In this document: in pieces, positions 27,821 through 37,460 of the stretch | Position numbering within the stretch: the stretch's first letter is position 1 | Layout of the letters: every line of letters begins with the position of its first letter | Source of the DNA: Bacillota bacterium | GTDB taxonomy: Bacteria > Bacillota > Clostridia > Oscillospirales > Acutalibacteraceae | Direction of reading: 5' to 3' | Assembly: GCA_029008595.1 (NCBI GenBank) | Contig: JAQXJH010000019.1 | Coordinates: forward strand, 1 to 37,756 | Length of the DNA stretch: 37,756 nucleotides | Notes under the pieces: model-generated | The model's input: the letters and a program-made list of their open reading frames with translations, nothing else | The model's database searches: none | What the model was told of the DNA's origin: nothing | Made by a program: the position numbers and the translations under genes

Positions 27821-28465
27821 ATGGAACGTTCGGAAATTCTGCGTCATATTGACCACACGGCGCTTTCCGCTGCTGTAACGCAGGCGGATATTGCGCGGCT
27901 CTGCAGCGAAGCGGAACAGTGGCAGACCGCATCGGTCTGCATTCCGCCGAGCTTTGTCGCGTGGGCGCACGCACAGTATCCCGCGGTGACCGTCGGAACG
28001 GTCATCGGCTTTCCGCTCGGCTACCACACAACGGCGGTCAAGCTTTGTGAAGCGCGGCAGGCGATCGCAGCCGGTGCGGCGGAGCTTGATACGGTGGTGC
28101 ATCTCGGAGATGTCAAAGCCGGCCTGTTCGATTGCGTCACAAGAGAGATCCGCCTGCTGAAGGAAGCGGCAGGCAGCCGGATCCTGAAGGTGATCGTGGA
28201 GACCTGTGAGCTGACGGAGGAGGAAAAACGGGCGCTGTGCCGCTGTGTGACCGAAGGCGGCGCGGATTACATCAAGACCTCCACCGGCTTCGGCAAAGCG
28301 GGCGCCCGGCTGGAGGATATCGCGCTGTTCCGGCAGGAGCTTGGCCCGAACGTCCGGATCAAGGCTGCCGGCGGGATCCGCACCCGGGAAGCGATGGAAG
28401 CCTTTCTGGCTGCCGGATGCGACAGGATCGGCACCAGCAGCGCGGCGGTTCTGTTCCGGGAATGA
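27821..28465 (+). CDS. deoC: Deoxyribose-phosphate aldolase
   Basis: LRHIDHTALSAAVTQADIARLC, VGTVIGFPLGYHTTAVK, LKVIVETCELTEEEK, ADYIKTSTGFGKAGA, IKAAGGIRTREAMEAFLAAGCDRIGTSSA. Confidence 0.98.
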   Translation: MERSEILRHIDHTALSAAVTQADIARLCSEAEQWQTASVCIPPSFVAWAHAQYPAVTVGTVIGFPLGYHTTAVKLCEARQAIAAGAAELDTVVHLGDVKAGLFDCVTREIRLLKEAAGSRILKVIVETCELTEEEKRALCRCVTEGGADYIKTSTGFGKAGARLEDIALFRQELGPNVRIKAAGGIRTREAMEAFLAAGCDRIGTSSAAVLFRE

Positions 28466-28519
28466 CCCGGAACCGGGTGATCGTGCGGAACAAAACCAAA
28501 ACAGAAGGAGAGTGCCGCC

Positions 28520-29284
28520 ATGCTGGGCGAATATCAGTATCATGTACATCTGAACAAGGGCGATGTGGGACGGTATGTTCTGCTTCCCGGTGATCCGGGG
28601 CGCTGCCGGACAATCGCCGCGCATCTGGAAAACAGCCGCTTTGTTTCTTCCAACCGGGAATTCACAACCTATACCGGAGAGCTGGACGGAGAAACGGTGA
28701 GCGTGGTCTCCACAGGGATCGGCGGCCCTTCGGCAGCGATTGCAATGGAGGAACTGATCAAGGTAGGCGCGGATACCTTTGTGCGCGTCGGAACCTGCGG
28801 CGGAATGAACCGGAATGTAACAGGAGGCGACCTTGTGATCGCAACGGCCGCCGTCCGCGCGGAGGGAACCAGCCGCGAATATCTGCCGCTGGAATATCCC
28901 GCAGCGGCGGATTTTGAGGTCGTCTGCGCGCTGGCAGAGGCGGCGGAGCAGAGCGGTTTCCGCCGTCATATCGGCGTTGTGCAGAGCAAGGATTCGTTTT
29001 ATGGGCAGCACGCTCCCGAAACGATGCCGGTGGCGGACGAACTGCTTTACAAGTGGAACGCTTGGATCGCCGGCGGATGCCTTGCGTCCGAAATGGAAAG
29101 CGCCGCCGTCTTTTCCGTTGCGGCGGTGCGCGGTGTGCGTGCGGGAACCGTGCTGCTCGCGATCATGAATAAAGACCGCCGCAAGCTCGGCCTGCCGGAC
29201 GAGGAATGCTACGAGATCGACCGCGCGATCTCCGTCGGGGTGGACGCCGTCCGCAGGCTGATCCGCAAAGACCGCGGGGAATAA
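28520..29284 (+). CDS. udp: Uridine phosphorylase / nucleoside phosphorylase
   Basis: YVLLPGDPGRCRTIAAHLEN, STGIGGPSAAIAMEELIKVGADTFVRVGTCGGM, CLASEMESAAVFSVAAVRGVRAGTVLLAI. Confidence 0.92.
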   Translation: MLGEYQYHVHLNKGDVGRYVLLPGDPGRCRTIAAHLENSRFVSSNREFTTYTGELDGETVSVVSTGIGGPSAAIAMEELIKVGADTFVRVGTCGGMNRNVTGGDLVIATAAVRAEGTSREYLPLEYPAAADFEVVCALAEAAEQSGFRRHIGVVQSKDSFYGQHAPETMPVADELLYKWNAWIAGGCLASEMESAAVFSVAAVRGVRAGTVLLAIMNKDRRKLGLPDEECYEIDRAISVGVDAVRRLIRKDRGE

Positions 29285-29323
29285 CGGCGGTCGCTATTTC
29301 AAGAAACAGATGAGGAAATCCGA

Positions 29324-30733
29324 ATGAAAAAATTTATTGGAGATAAAGCCTTTTACCGGAAAGTGTTTCTGATCGCGTTTCCGGTCATGATCCAGAACGG
29401 GGTCACGAATTTTGTCAGCCTGCTGGATAACCTGATGGTCGGCCAGATCGGCACCACGCAGATGAACGGCGTGGCGATCGCAAACCAGCTGGTCTTCGTG
29501 TTCAATCTGTTTATTTTCGGCGCAATTTCCGGCGCGGGAATTTTCGGCGCGCAGTTTTTCGGCCGCGGCGATTATGAAAATGTGCGCAATGTTCTTCGGC
29601 TGAAGCTTTACATCTGTCTGGCGATCAGCGCGCTGTGCATCACGGTGTTTGTTCTGTTCGGCAATCCGCTGCTTTCGCTCTATCTTTCCGAAGGCGGCGA
29701 AAGCGCCGGAAACCCGGAAGAGACGCTCCGGGCCGGCCATCTGTATCTGATGATCATGCTGATCGGTCTGATCCCGAGCGCGCTGACGCAGGCTCTGGCC
29801 GGAACTCTGCGCGAATCGGGAGAAACCGTACTGCCGATGAAGGCGGGGATCATTGCGGTGCTGGTCAATCTGGTGTTCAACTACCTGCTGATCTTCGGTC
29901 ACCTCGGGTTCCCTGCTCTCGGCGTCGCCGGTGCGGCGGCCGCGACCGTGCTGTCACGGTTTGTGGAAATCGGCATCATCCTGTTCGAGATCGTTCACAG
30001 CCGCGAACGCTTCCGTTTTCTGGACGGGCTTTTGTCCACCGCCAGGATCCCGGTTACCCTGCTGTGCAGCGTTGCAAAAAAGGGTTCGCCGCTGATGGTC
30101 AATGAGCTGCTCTGGTCGGTCGGCATGGCTGCGGTAACGCAGGCATATTCCGTGCGTGGTCTGGCGGTCGTCGCCGGCATGAATATTTCCACCACGGTCA
30201 CGAACCTGTTCAACATTGTATTCATGTCTTTGGGAACCTCGGTCTCCATCATCGTCGGGCAGCGGCTCGGCGCCGGAGAAACGGAAAAAGCAGTCGACGA
30301 CAACCGCAAGCTCACCTTTTTTGCGGCGGCTGTCTGCATTCTGGTCGGCGCCCTGCTGGCGGCTGCGTCTCCGCTGATCCCGCAGCTTTACAATACGGAA
30401 GAAAACGTACGCGCGCTGGCATCAAAATTTATCCTGATCTCCGCCGTCACGATGCCGCTGCACGCCATTGCGCACTGCACATATTTTACCCTGCGTTCCG
30501 GCGGGCGGACGGGCATCACCTTTCTGTTCGACAGCGTATATGTCTTATGCTTTACGCTGCCGATCGTCTGGCTGCTGACGCACGGAACGTCGCTGAAGAC
30601 GGCGGAGGTTTACCTGATCGCCCAGCTTTCGGACGGCGTCAAGGCGTTTATCGGTCTGCTGCTGGTGAAAAAACGCGTTTGGGTGCGCAATCTTGCTGTA
30701 ACTGCCGGACAGAGCACGGCGGAAGAAACGTAG
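29324..30733 (+). CDS. MATE-family efflux transporter
   Basis: 12-TM pattern; FPVMIQNGVTNFVSLLDNLMVGQIGTTQMNGVAIANQ; GTSVSIIVGQRLGAGETEKAVDDNRKL. Confidence 0.95.
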   Translation: MKKFIGDKAFYRKVFLIAFPVMIQNGVTNFVSLLDNLMVGQIGTTQMNGVAIANQLVFVFNLFIFGAISGAGIFGAQFFGRGDYENVRNVLRLKLYICLAISALCITVFVLFGNPLLSLYLSEGGESAGNPEETLRAGHLYLMIMLIGLIPSALTQALAGTLRESGETVLPMKAGIIAVLVNLVFNYLLIFGHLGFPALGVAGAAAATVLSRFVEIGIILFEIVHSRERFRFLDGLLSTARIPVTLLCSVAKKGSPLMVNELLWSVGMAAVTQAYSVRGLAVVAGMNISTTVTNLFNIVFMSLGTSVSIIVGQRLGAGETEKAVDDNRKLTFFAAAVCILVGALLAAASPLIPQLYNTEENVRALASKFILISAVTMPLHAIAHCTYFTLRSGGRTGITFLFDSVYVLCFTLPIVWLLTHGTSLKTAEVYLIAQLSDGVKAFIGLLLVKKRVWVRNLAVTAGQSTAEET

Positions 30734-30792
30734 AATATTCATTTTCTGCAGCAGCGGCGCAGAAAAGCGCGTTGTACACGGAACAGAATATA

Positions 30793-30834
30793 AAAAAACG
30801 CCGGGACAAATTTTGCGTTTGTCCCGGCGTTTTT
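30793..30834. terminator. Bidirectional terminator between convergent MATE and CPA2 genes
   Basis: aaaaacgccgggacaaa-ttttgcg-tttgtcccggcgttttt. Confidence 0.95.
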
Positions 30835-30838
30835 ACGG

Positions 30839-32182
30839 TTATTTACACGGTGCGGCGGCGTTCTTTATCTCCTGGTGATCGGCGGAATGATCGCTGATCG
30901 CTTCGGAGTAAATGGAAACTCCGCGCGCTTTGCCCTCCAGCGGCGGATGAGACTGATTTTTGAGCACCAGTTTGAGAAGGATCGGGCAGAGGATCGAGGA
31001 AAACACGATCAGAAAAATGGTGGAGACCAGCGGATCGATCCCGGCCAGAACGCCGTTTTCATAGTAGATCAGGCTCTGGCCGGTGGCGTACACAGCCAGA
31101 GCAACCTCACCGCGGGCGATCATGCCGCAGCCGATCGTCAGCGAATCGCGGCTGCTGTAATGAAATGCGCGGGCGATCCCGCCGCAGCCGAGGATCTTTC
31201 CGGCGATGCCGAGCAAGACGAAGACGGCGGCGAAGATCAGTCCGGAGGCCTGAAAATGGCTGAAATCCGCACTGATACCGATATAAGCAAAAAACATCGG
31301 AGTAAAGATCATGTAGCCGCTGACCACAACCTTGCGGTCCACAAATGAGGTATCATCCAGCCCGCTGAGCATCAGACCTGCCATGTAGGCTCCGGTGATG
31401 GCGGCAATATCGAAAAATTCTTCGGCACAGAACGCGTAAAAAAAGCACATGACGAGCGCGAAGATGCCGGTGCGGCGCTTGTGCGGGTATTTTTTGACCA
31501 TCCCCTTGAAAAACCAGCGGAGAAGCAGCCCAAGACCGATCGTGAACACAAAGAAGCCGAATGCCTTGAGCAGCGTCACGCCGATGCTGCCGCCGCCGTT
31601 CAGCCCGGTGATGATGCTGAGCGCGATGATGCCGAGAACATCGTCGATAATGGCCGCGCTGAGCACCGTGGTGCCGACATGGGTGTTCAGCTTGCCAAGC
31701 TCACGCAGCGTTTCCACCGTGATCCCGACGCTGGTCGCGGCCAGAATGCAGCCGACGAACAGCGCGTTCATGATCATGCCGTGGCTGGCTGCTCTGCCGG
31801 GCCAGCCCATAAACAGCAGAGCGCCGAAGGTGCCAAGCAGCACAGGAACCAGCACGCCTGCGCAGGCGATCGCGGTAGCTGCGGCTCCGCTCCGCTTCAA
31901 TTCCTTAAAATCGGTTTCCAGACCGCTGGAAAACAGAATGAAAACAACGCCGATCTGAGAAAAGCTTTGCAGAACATCCATTTCGGCGCTGGTGGGGTTG
32001 ACGATTCCCCCAAAGCTGCCCAGTCCGAGCCGGCCGACGATGGCCGGGCCGATCAGCAGACCGGCAAGGATCATGCCGACAACCTGCGGCAGGCCGAGAC
32101 TGCGTGTCAGCATACCGAGCAGCTTGGTCGACAGCAGGATCACGGCACAGTCAAACAGAATGTTCATGACGTTGAATTCCAT
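30839..32182 (-). CDS. CPA2-type cation:proton antiporter (Kef/NapA-like membrane domain)
   Basis: GLPQVVGMILAGLLIGP, SGLETDFKELKRSG, GCILAATSVGITVETLRELGKLNTHVGTTVLSAAIIDDVLGIIALSII, MIARGEVALAVYATG. ATG 32182 with aaaggag SD. Confidence 0.93.
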   Translation of the reverse strand: MEFNVMNILFDCAVILLSTKLLGMLTRSLGLPQVVGMILAGLLIGPAIVGRLGLGSFGGIVNPTSAEMDVLQSFSQIGVVFILFSSGLETDFKELKRSGAAATAIACAGVLVPVLLGTFGALLFMGWPGRAASHGMIMNALFVGCILAATSVGITVETLRELGKLNTHVGTTVLSAAIIDDVLGIIALSIITGLNGGGSIGVTLLKAFGFFVFTIGLGLLLRWFFKGMVKKYPHKRRTGIFALVMCFFYAFCAEEFFDIAAITGAYMAGLMLSGLDDTSFVDRKVVVSGYMIFTPMFFAYIGISADFSHFQASGLIFAAVFVLLGIAGKILGCGGIARAFHYSSRDSLTIGCGMIARGEVALAVYATGQSLIYYENGVLAGIDPLVSTIFLIVFSSILCPILLKLVLKNQSHPPLEGKARGVSIYSEAISDHSADHQEIKNAAAPCK

Positions 32183-32208
32183 AGTGTATTCTCCTTTGGT
32201 TCGGGCGC

Positions 32209-32258
32209 AAAAAACGACCTCTGCGCTTTTGTCAACCGGCTCAAAAGCACAGAGACCG
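32209..32258 (-). terminator. Leader terminator/attenuator hairpin of the CPA2 antiporter gene
   Basis: Minus strand CGGTCTCTGTGCTTTTG-agccggttga-CAAAAGCGCAGAGGTCG (17 pairs with GU wobbles) directly followed by TTTTTT, upstream of the start codon. Confidence 0.85.
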
Positions 32259-32308
32259 CCCTTGAAAATGGTGCGACCCATTTCAAACAGTTCAGTTTTC
32301 GGTTTTTT

Positions 32309-32337
32309 ATTATAGCCAGCCCAAACGGGAAAGTCAA
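32309..32337 (-). promoter_or_regulatory. Promoter of the CPA2 antiporter gene
   Basis: Minus strand TTGACT-17 nt-TATAAT. Confidence 0.85.
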
Positions 32338-32401
32338 TCTGCGATTTCGACAAAAAACACCGGAAACCGGCCGCGGTTTACAGGCGAACCCTGAAAACGC
32401 G

Positions 32402-33328
32402 CTATGCGCTGATGAGCCGGATGACCGCCGCCAGCACCGGCATGGTGAGGATGGAAAGCAGCGTGCAGAGCGTGACGCATTGCGAGGCAAGCGAAGCATC
32501 CAGCTTGTAGCGTGTGGAAAAGATCGTCGTAATGGCAGCGGTCGGGGCGCTGGCGACCAGCACCGAAGCGGCATACAGCTCATACGGCAGGTGAAGCGGG
32601 TAAAACAGCGCGGTCAGCGCGGCCGGGATCACCAGCAGGCGCAGCACGGCCACCGTATACAGGCGGGCCTGCGAAAAGCACCGCAGCAGGTTCGATTTTG
32701 CCACATAGCTGCCCACAATGATCATGGCGATCGGTGTGTTCAGAGCAGCGAGCATGGTCACGGTGCCGCCCAGCACCGACGGCAGGCGGATCTCGAACCA
32801 GAAAAGCGCGAATGCAATGACAAACCCAATGGTACCTGGGTTGAGCAGCGCCTTTCTGAGGGAGGCCTCCTTTTTTCCGCCCATCATCACGATGCCGGCG
32901 GTCCAGACAAGAACATTAAAAGCGATGACGGCCGCCGCTGCGTAAACCAGCGCGGAATCCCCCAGCGTGGCCTGCACCAGCGGAAGCCCCATGTAGCCGC
33001 AGTTGGAATACGTCATGGCGAAGCGAAGCACCCGCCGGTTGCCCGGCTGTTCTCTGCGGAAAAAGAGGAACGAAAGTGCCGTACCGATCACGATCGATGC
33101 CGTAATGATCCCGGCGGCGATCCCCATTTCCCGCACAAGGGTCAGATCCTTGTCGCGCTGCAGGGAATCGATGATGACGCAGGGCGAAACAATATTCATC
33201 AGAACGTAGGACATCTGGGATGCTCCGTCCTCTGTGATTTTGCCGCGGTGCGTCAGCAGCGCGCCGACGCCCATCATCAGGAACAGAGAAAGAACCTGTC
33301 CCGCAACTGTAAGAATATCCTGAAGCAT
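32402..33328 (-). CDS. AEC (auxin efflux carrier) family transporter
   Basis: 10-TM pattern; MTYSNCGYMGLPLVQATLGDSALVYAAA, LNTPIAMIIVGSYVAKSNL, ASAPTAAITTIFSTRYKLDASLASQCVTLCTLLSILTMPV. Confidence 0.93.
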   Translation of the reverse strand: MLQDILTVAGQVLSLFLMMGVGALLTHRGKITEDGASQMSYVLMNIVSPCVIIDSLQRDKDLTLVREMGIAAGIITASIVIGTALSFLFFRREQPGNRRVLRFAMTYSNCGYMGLPLVQATLGDSALVYAAAAVIAFNVLVWTAGIVMMGGKKEASLRKALLNPGTIGFVIAFALFWFEIRLPSVLGGTVTMLAALNTPIAMIIVGSYVAKSNLLRCFSQARLYTVAVLRLLVIPAALTALFYPLHLPYELYAASVLVASAPTAAITTIFSTRYKLDASLASQCVTLCTLLSILTMPVLAAVIRLISA

Positions 33329-33379
33329 AGCTGTTCTCTTCCTTTTTTACCAGATCAATCAGCGCCTGCCGCTGAAACG

Positions 33380-33718
33380 TCAGTTTTGATTTTCGTCGTC
33401 CGTGTTTTCTTCGGGGTCATCCTCCGCAGCCGTTTCCTCCTCCGTTTCATCGGACGGCATGGCCGCTTTGGATGCGCGGATGTCTTTTGCCATGATGACG
33501 GACAGCACGATGATCACCTCCAGCAGCACGGCGCGCTGCACCCAGACCGCCCAGCTGCCGGAAAGCGCCTGATTCGTCAGCTCATCGGCAAGAACCCATG
33601 CGCCCAGCAGGATCAGAAACGCGCCGAGCGGATAATAGAGCTTTTTTTCCCGCCCCAGACGAAAGATCAGCAGCAGACCAGAGGCAGCACAGATCGCCGC
33701 CATAAAATAAGCGTACAT
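33380..33718 (-). CDS. Small membrane protein with acidic C-terminal tail
   Basis: Three or four TM segments then MPSDETEEETAAEDDPEENTDDENQN. Confidence 0.7.
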   Translation of the reverse strand: MYAYFMAAICAASGLLLIFRLGREKKLYYPLGAFLILLGAWVLADELTNQALSGSWAVWVQRAVLLEVIIVLSVIMAKDIRASKAAMPSDETEEETAAEDDPEENTDDENQN

Positions 33719-33797
33719 TTCAACGACCTTCTTTGCTTACATAAAATAATAAAATTCCGCCGGATCCGGAAAACCGAACCGGCGGGAGAATACGGAT

Positions 33798-34145
33798 CTA
33801 TGCCTGAGGAGGCTGTCCGGAGGATTTTCTTCTGCCGCGGAGCTTCTTCTCTTTTTTTGCGTCCGGACTGCCGTCATCCATTTTTTTGTGCGCCTGATAA
33901 ACGCCGCAGCCGCAATAGAATACATATCCGGCCGCCACCGCCATCAGCACAAAATGCCCGAACGACGTCCATTCGGCGGCATTCCGCCAGCAGAGCAGCA
34001 GGATCCCGGAAAGCAGCGTCCACACCGCTTCGGCAAAAAAATAAAACGAAATCTGCCGCAGCAGCGGCAGATCGCGCAGCGGCTCACTGCGCAGCAGGCA
34101 CGCGACTGCCAGAAAGAACAGGCTGGAAATCGTTGCGACAAACAT
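33798..34145 (-). CDS. Small membrane protein with basic C-terminal tail
   Basis: ATG 34145 after aaagggtg; TM segments; tail KKEKKLRGRRKSSGQ. Confidence 0.65.
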   Translation of the reverse strand: MFVATISSLFFLAVACLLRSEPLRDLPLLRQISFYFFAEAVWTLLSGILLLCWRNAAEWTSFGHFVLMAVAAGYVFYCGCGVYQAHKKMDDGSPDAKKEKKLRGRRKSSGQPPQA

Positions 34146-34408
34146 GCGGTTCACCCTTTCTGCACCGCAAACGGATGCAGTTCTTGATATATAGTATAAT
34201 TCCCGCAAAGGAAACCGTCAAGTGCCGGGCGTTCTTTTCGCCGTGTTGACACAACGGCCGCAGGATTCCGGGGCAAAAAGGGTACAAAGCGCACTTGATA
34301 TTTTTGTGATTTTTTCGTAAAATAAACAGGAAGATATTTTTGCGGAAGAAAATTTCGCAGGCGGCGCAGTCCGAGCAGAACCACAGGGCCGCAGGAAGGA
34401 AAAAACGA

Positions 34409-35167
34409 ATGATGTTGGGCAGTATTGTTGAAGTGATTGCTGCCCGCAGATCGGAGGAAGATGCCCGGGAGGGAGCTTTGTCCTATCGCGGGCATATTTT
34501 TTGCAGCGGCGGAGAGGTGCCGGTCCGCCGGGAAGCGTTTGTCGTCGGGATCACCCGTGTACCGACCCGTTTTACCGGGCGCGTGCTTGCCGTCTGGAAC
34601 CGGCAGGAGGGCGCGCCGCCGGCGCTGGTCGTCGGCGTCCGGGATCGTGTCGTTTATGAGCCGGAACTGCGCCAGATGCTGAACGTTCCGCCGGAGGACG
34701 GAGAGATGCGCTGCCTTTATGAAAAATCGTGCGGCGCCGTGATTTTTCGCAGAGACGGCGGTCAGCTGCGCTTTCTGATCGTGAAAAACAAAAAGGGGCG
34801 CAACTGGGGTTTCCCGAAGGGACATGTGGAGCTTGGCGAAAGCGAAGAGCAGACCGCCCTGCGGGAGGTATGGGAAGAAACCGGACTGAATGTGCGGATC
34901 TGCAGAGGGTTCCGCGCGGTCAGCAGATATTCGCTGTGGAACTGCGCCAGCAAGCGGGTCGTATTTTTTCTGGCGGAAAGCCGCGGCGGAGAGGTGACCG
35001 TTCAGGAGGAAGAGATCGAGCGCGCCCGGTGGCTCCCGTATCCGGCGGCGATCAATTTTTTCCGGTTTGACAACGACCGGCGTGTGCTGAAAAGCGCTGT
35101 CAACTGGATGAACCGGCATCACATGATGGAAGATAATACAAATGAAAGGAACCGATCATTCCAATGA
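34409..35167 (+). CDS. Nudix hydrolase with an N-terminal domain resembling a degenerate inorganic-pyrophosphatase-like fold
   Basis: Nudix box GHVELGESEEQTALREVWEETGL; N-terminal SIVEVIAARR...FVVGITRVPTRFTGRVLAVWNRQEGAPPALVVGVRD. Upstream TTGATA-17-TAAAAT promoter. Confidence 0.9.
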   Translation: MMLGSIVEVIAARRSEEDAREGALSYRGHIFCSGGEVPVRREAFVVGITRVPTRFTGRVLAVWNRQEGAPPALVVGVRDRVVYEPELRQMLNVPPEDGEMRCLYEKSCGAVIFRRDGGQLRFLIVKNKKGRNWGFPKGHVELGESEEQTALREVWEETGLNVRICRGFRAVSRYSLWNCASKRVVFFLAESRGGEVTVQEEEIERARWLPYPAAINFFRFDNDRRVLKSAVNWMNRHHMMEDNTNERNRSFQ

Positions 35168-37365
35168 TGGATTATGCAGTAATTCTGGCAAAGCAATTCA
35201 ATGTGCAGCCGGGGCAGGTACAGAATGTGATCTCGCTGCTCGACGAGGGCAACACCGTTCCGTTTATTGCGCGTTACCGCAAGGAGGCGCACGGTTCGCT
35301 CGACGATCAGACGATCCGCGAGCTGAGTGAGAAGCTCGCTTATCTGCGCGGACTGGACGCCCGGCGGGAAGAGGTGCGCGGGCAGATCGAGGCGCTCGGC
35401 GCCATGACGGACGAGATCTCTGCATCGCTGGAAAATGCGCAGACGCTGGCGGAGATTGAAGATATTTACCGTCCTTACCGCCCCAAGCGCCGTACCCGCG
35501 CCTCCGTTGCCAAAGAGCGCGGTCTGCAGCCGCTTGCGGATGCGATTTTTGCGCAGGAACGCCGCTGCGACGACCCGCTGACCATGGCACAGGCTTATGT
35601 GGATGAAGAAAAACAGGTTCCGACCGCACAGGACGCGCTGGCCGGTGCGATGGATATCATTGCCGAGGCGGTCTCCGACAATCCTTCCGTGCGCAAACGG
35701 CTGCGGGTGGTGGCTGCCGCTCAGGGAAAGATCGTTGCCTGCGCGGCAAAGGAAGAGGACTCCGTTTACGCGCAGTATTACGACTACAGCGAACCGGTCG
35801 CAAAAATGGCGGGACACCGTGTTCTTGCCCTGGATCGCGGCGAGCGCGAAGAATTTTTAAAGGTTTCGCTGGACTTTGACGAGAACAAGGCGCTCTCGAT
35901 CATTGAAAGTGAAGTGGTCAGGGAAAATTCACCGTGCACGCAAACGGTGCGCGATGCGGCGCGGGATGCCTATGAGCGGCTGATCTTTCCGTCGCTGGAG
36001 CGGGAGATCCGTTCCGCGCTGACGGAACAGGCCGACGAACAGGCGATCCATGTGTTTGCCATGAACCTGAAAGACCTGCTGATGCAGCCGCCGGTCAAGG
36101 GAAAGACCGTGCTTGCGCTCGACCCGGGGTATGCCCACGGCTGCAAGGTTGCCGTCGTCAATCCCACCGGAAGTGTGCTCGATACCGGCGTGATCTACCC
36201 GGTGCCGCCGCGCAGCAAAATTGTCGAGGCAAAGGCGATCCTGAAGCGGATGATCGAGAAAAACGGCGTGGAGGTCATTGCCATCGGCAACGGGACAGCA
36301 TCGCGCGAGACGGAGATCTTTACAGCCGAACTGATTCGCGAAACAGGGCTGCCGCTTTCCTACATGGTCGTCAGCGAAGCAGGCGCATCGGTTTATTCGG
36401 CGTCCAAACTGGCAGTGTCGGAACTGCCGATGTTTGACGTCAATATCCGCAGCGCTGTTTCGATCGCACGCAGAATGCAGGATCCGCTGGCCGAACTGGT
36501 CAAGATTGACCCGCAGGCGATCGGCGTCGGGCAATACCAGCATGACATGCCGAAAAAACAGCTGGATGAAGCGCTCGGAGGCGTGGTAGAAAACTGTGTC
36601 AACCGGGTCGGCGTTGATCTGAATACGGCGTCGCCGGCGCTGCTTTCCCACATCGCCGGCGTCAATGATACGATCGCAAAAAACATTGTGGCTTACCGGG
36701 AGGAAAACGGCGGTTTTTCCAGCCGCGCGGAACTGAAAAAAGTGCCGAGGCTCGGCCCGAAGGCGTTCGAGCAGTGCGCGGGCTTTCTCCGTGTACCGGA
36801 AAGCAAAAATCCGTTGGATAATACTGCAGTTCATCCGGAATCATATGCGGCCGCCGGGCAGCTGCTGGAGCTTTGCGGCTATACCGACCGCGATGTGCGT
36901 TCCGGCGGGTTGAGCGGACTGCCGGAAAAGCTGGCTGCCTTAGGGGAAGAAGAGACGGCGAAGCGGCTGGGGATCGGCGTTCCGACTCTGCAGGATATTG
37001 TTGCGGAACTGATGAAGCCCGGACGCGATCCGCGCGATGAGCTTCCCCCTCCCCTGCTGCGGACGGATGTGCTTTCCATGGAAGACCTGAAGCCCGGCAT
37101 GGAACTGGACGGAACGGTGCGCAACGTTGCCGATTTCGGCGCGTTTGTCGATATCGGCGTGCATCAGGACGGTCTGGTGCATATTTCACAGCTTTGCGAT
37201 CGCTTTATCCGTCATCCGAGCGAAGCGGTAAAGATCGGCGACGTCGTCCGGGTCCGCGTTCTTGCTGTGGATGCGGTCAAAAAGCGTATTTCGCTGACCA
37301 TGCGGCTGGACAAGGGCAAAGAGGACAAAACAGCAGAAAAGAACCGGACAGGGGCCGCAAGATAA
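35164..37365 (+). CDS. tex: Tex-family RNA-binding transcription accessory protein (YqgF-like, HhH, S1 domains)
   Basis: NTVPFIARYRKEAHGSLDDQTIREL, ALDPGYAHGCKVAVVNPTG, GVGQYQHDMPKKQLDEALGGVVENCVNRVGVDLNTASPALL, S1 domain GMELDGTVRNVADFGAFVDIGVHQDGLVHISQL. ATGA overlap with Nudix stop. Confidence 0.98.
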   Translation: MMDYAVILAKQFNVQPGQVQNVISLLDEGNTVPFIARYRKEAHGSLDDQTIRELSEKLAYLRGLDARREEVRGQIEALGAMTDEISASLENAQTLAEIEDIYRPYRPKRRTRASVAKERGLQPLADAIFAQERRCDDPLTMAQAYVDEEKQVPTAQDALAGAMDIIAEAVSDNPSVRKRLRVVAAAQGKIVACAAKEEDSVYAQYYDYSEPVAKMAGHRVLALDRGEREEFLKVSLDFDENKALSIIESEVVRENSPCTQTVRDAARDAYERLIFPSLEREIRSALTEQADEQAIHVFAMNLKDLLMQPPVKGKTVLALDPGYAHGCKVAVVNPTGSVLDTGVIYPVPPRSKIVEAKAILKRMIEKNGVEVIAIGNGTASRETEIFTAELIRETGLPLSYMVVSEAGASVYSASKLAVSELPMFDVNIRSAVSIARRMQDPLAELVKIDPQAIGVGQYQHDMPKKQLDEALGGVVENCVNRVGVDLNTASPALLSHIAGVNDTIAKNIVAYREENGGFSSRAELKKVPRLGPKAFEQCAGFLRVPESKNPLDNTAVHPESYAAAGQLLELCGYTDRDVRSGGLSGLPEKLAALGEEETAKRLGIGVPTLQDIVAELMKPGRDPRDELPPPLLRTDVLSMEDLKPGMELDGTVRNVADFGAFVDIGVHQDGLVHISQLCDRFIRHPSEAVKIGDVVRVRVLAVDAVKKRISLTMRLDKGKEDKTAEKNRTGAAR

Positions 37366-37416
37366 CCTGGAATATAATCTGGAATAAAATTCCTGAAAAA
37401 AACTTTAAAATAACGC

Positions 37417-37445
37417 TTGACAAATCCATCCTGCCTTGATATAAT
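37417..37445 (+). promoter_or_regulatory. Strong promoter of tRNA-fMet
   Basis: TTGACA (37417-37422), 17 nt, TATAAT (37440-37445). Confidence 0.93.
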
Positions 37446-37460
37446 TATTAAGCTAAATAT

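Noticed and set aside
27692-29011. 439-aa minus-strand ORF
   Set aside because: Shadow of deoC and udp.
31481-34249. 922-aa plus-strand ORF
   Set aside because: Antisense shadow of the CPA2, AEC and small membrane protein genes; Gln/Arg/His-rich low-complexity translation without domain motifs.
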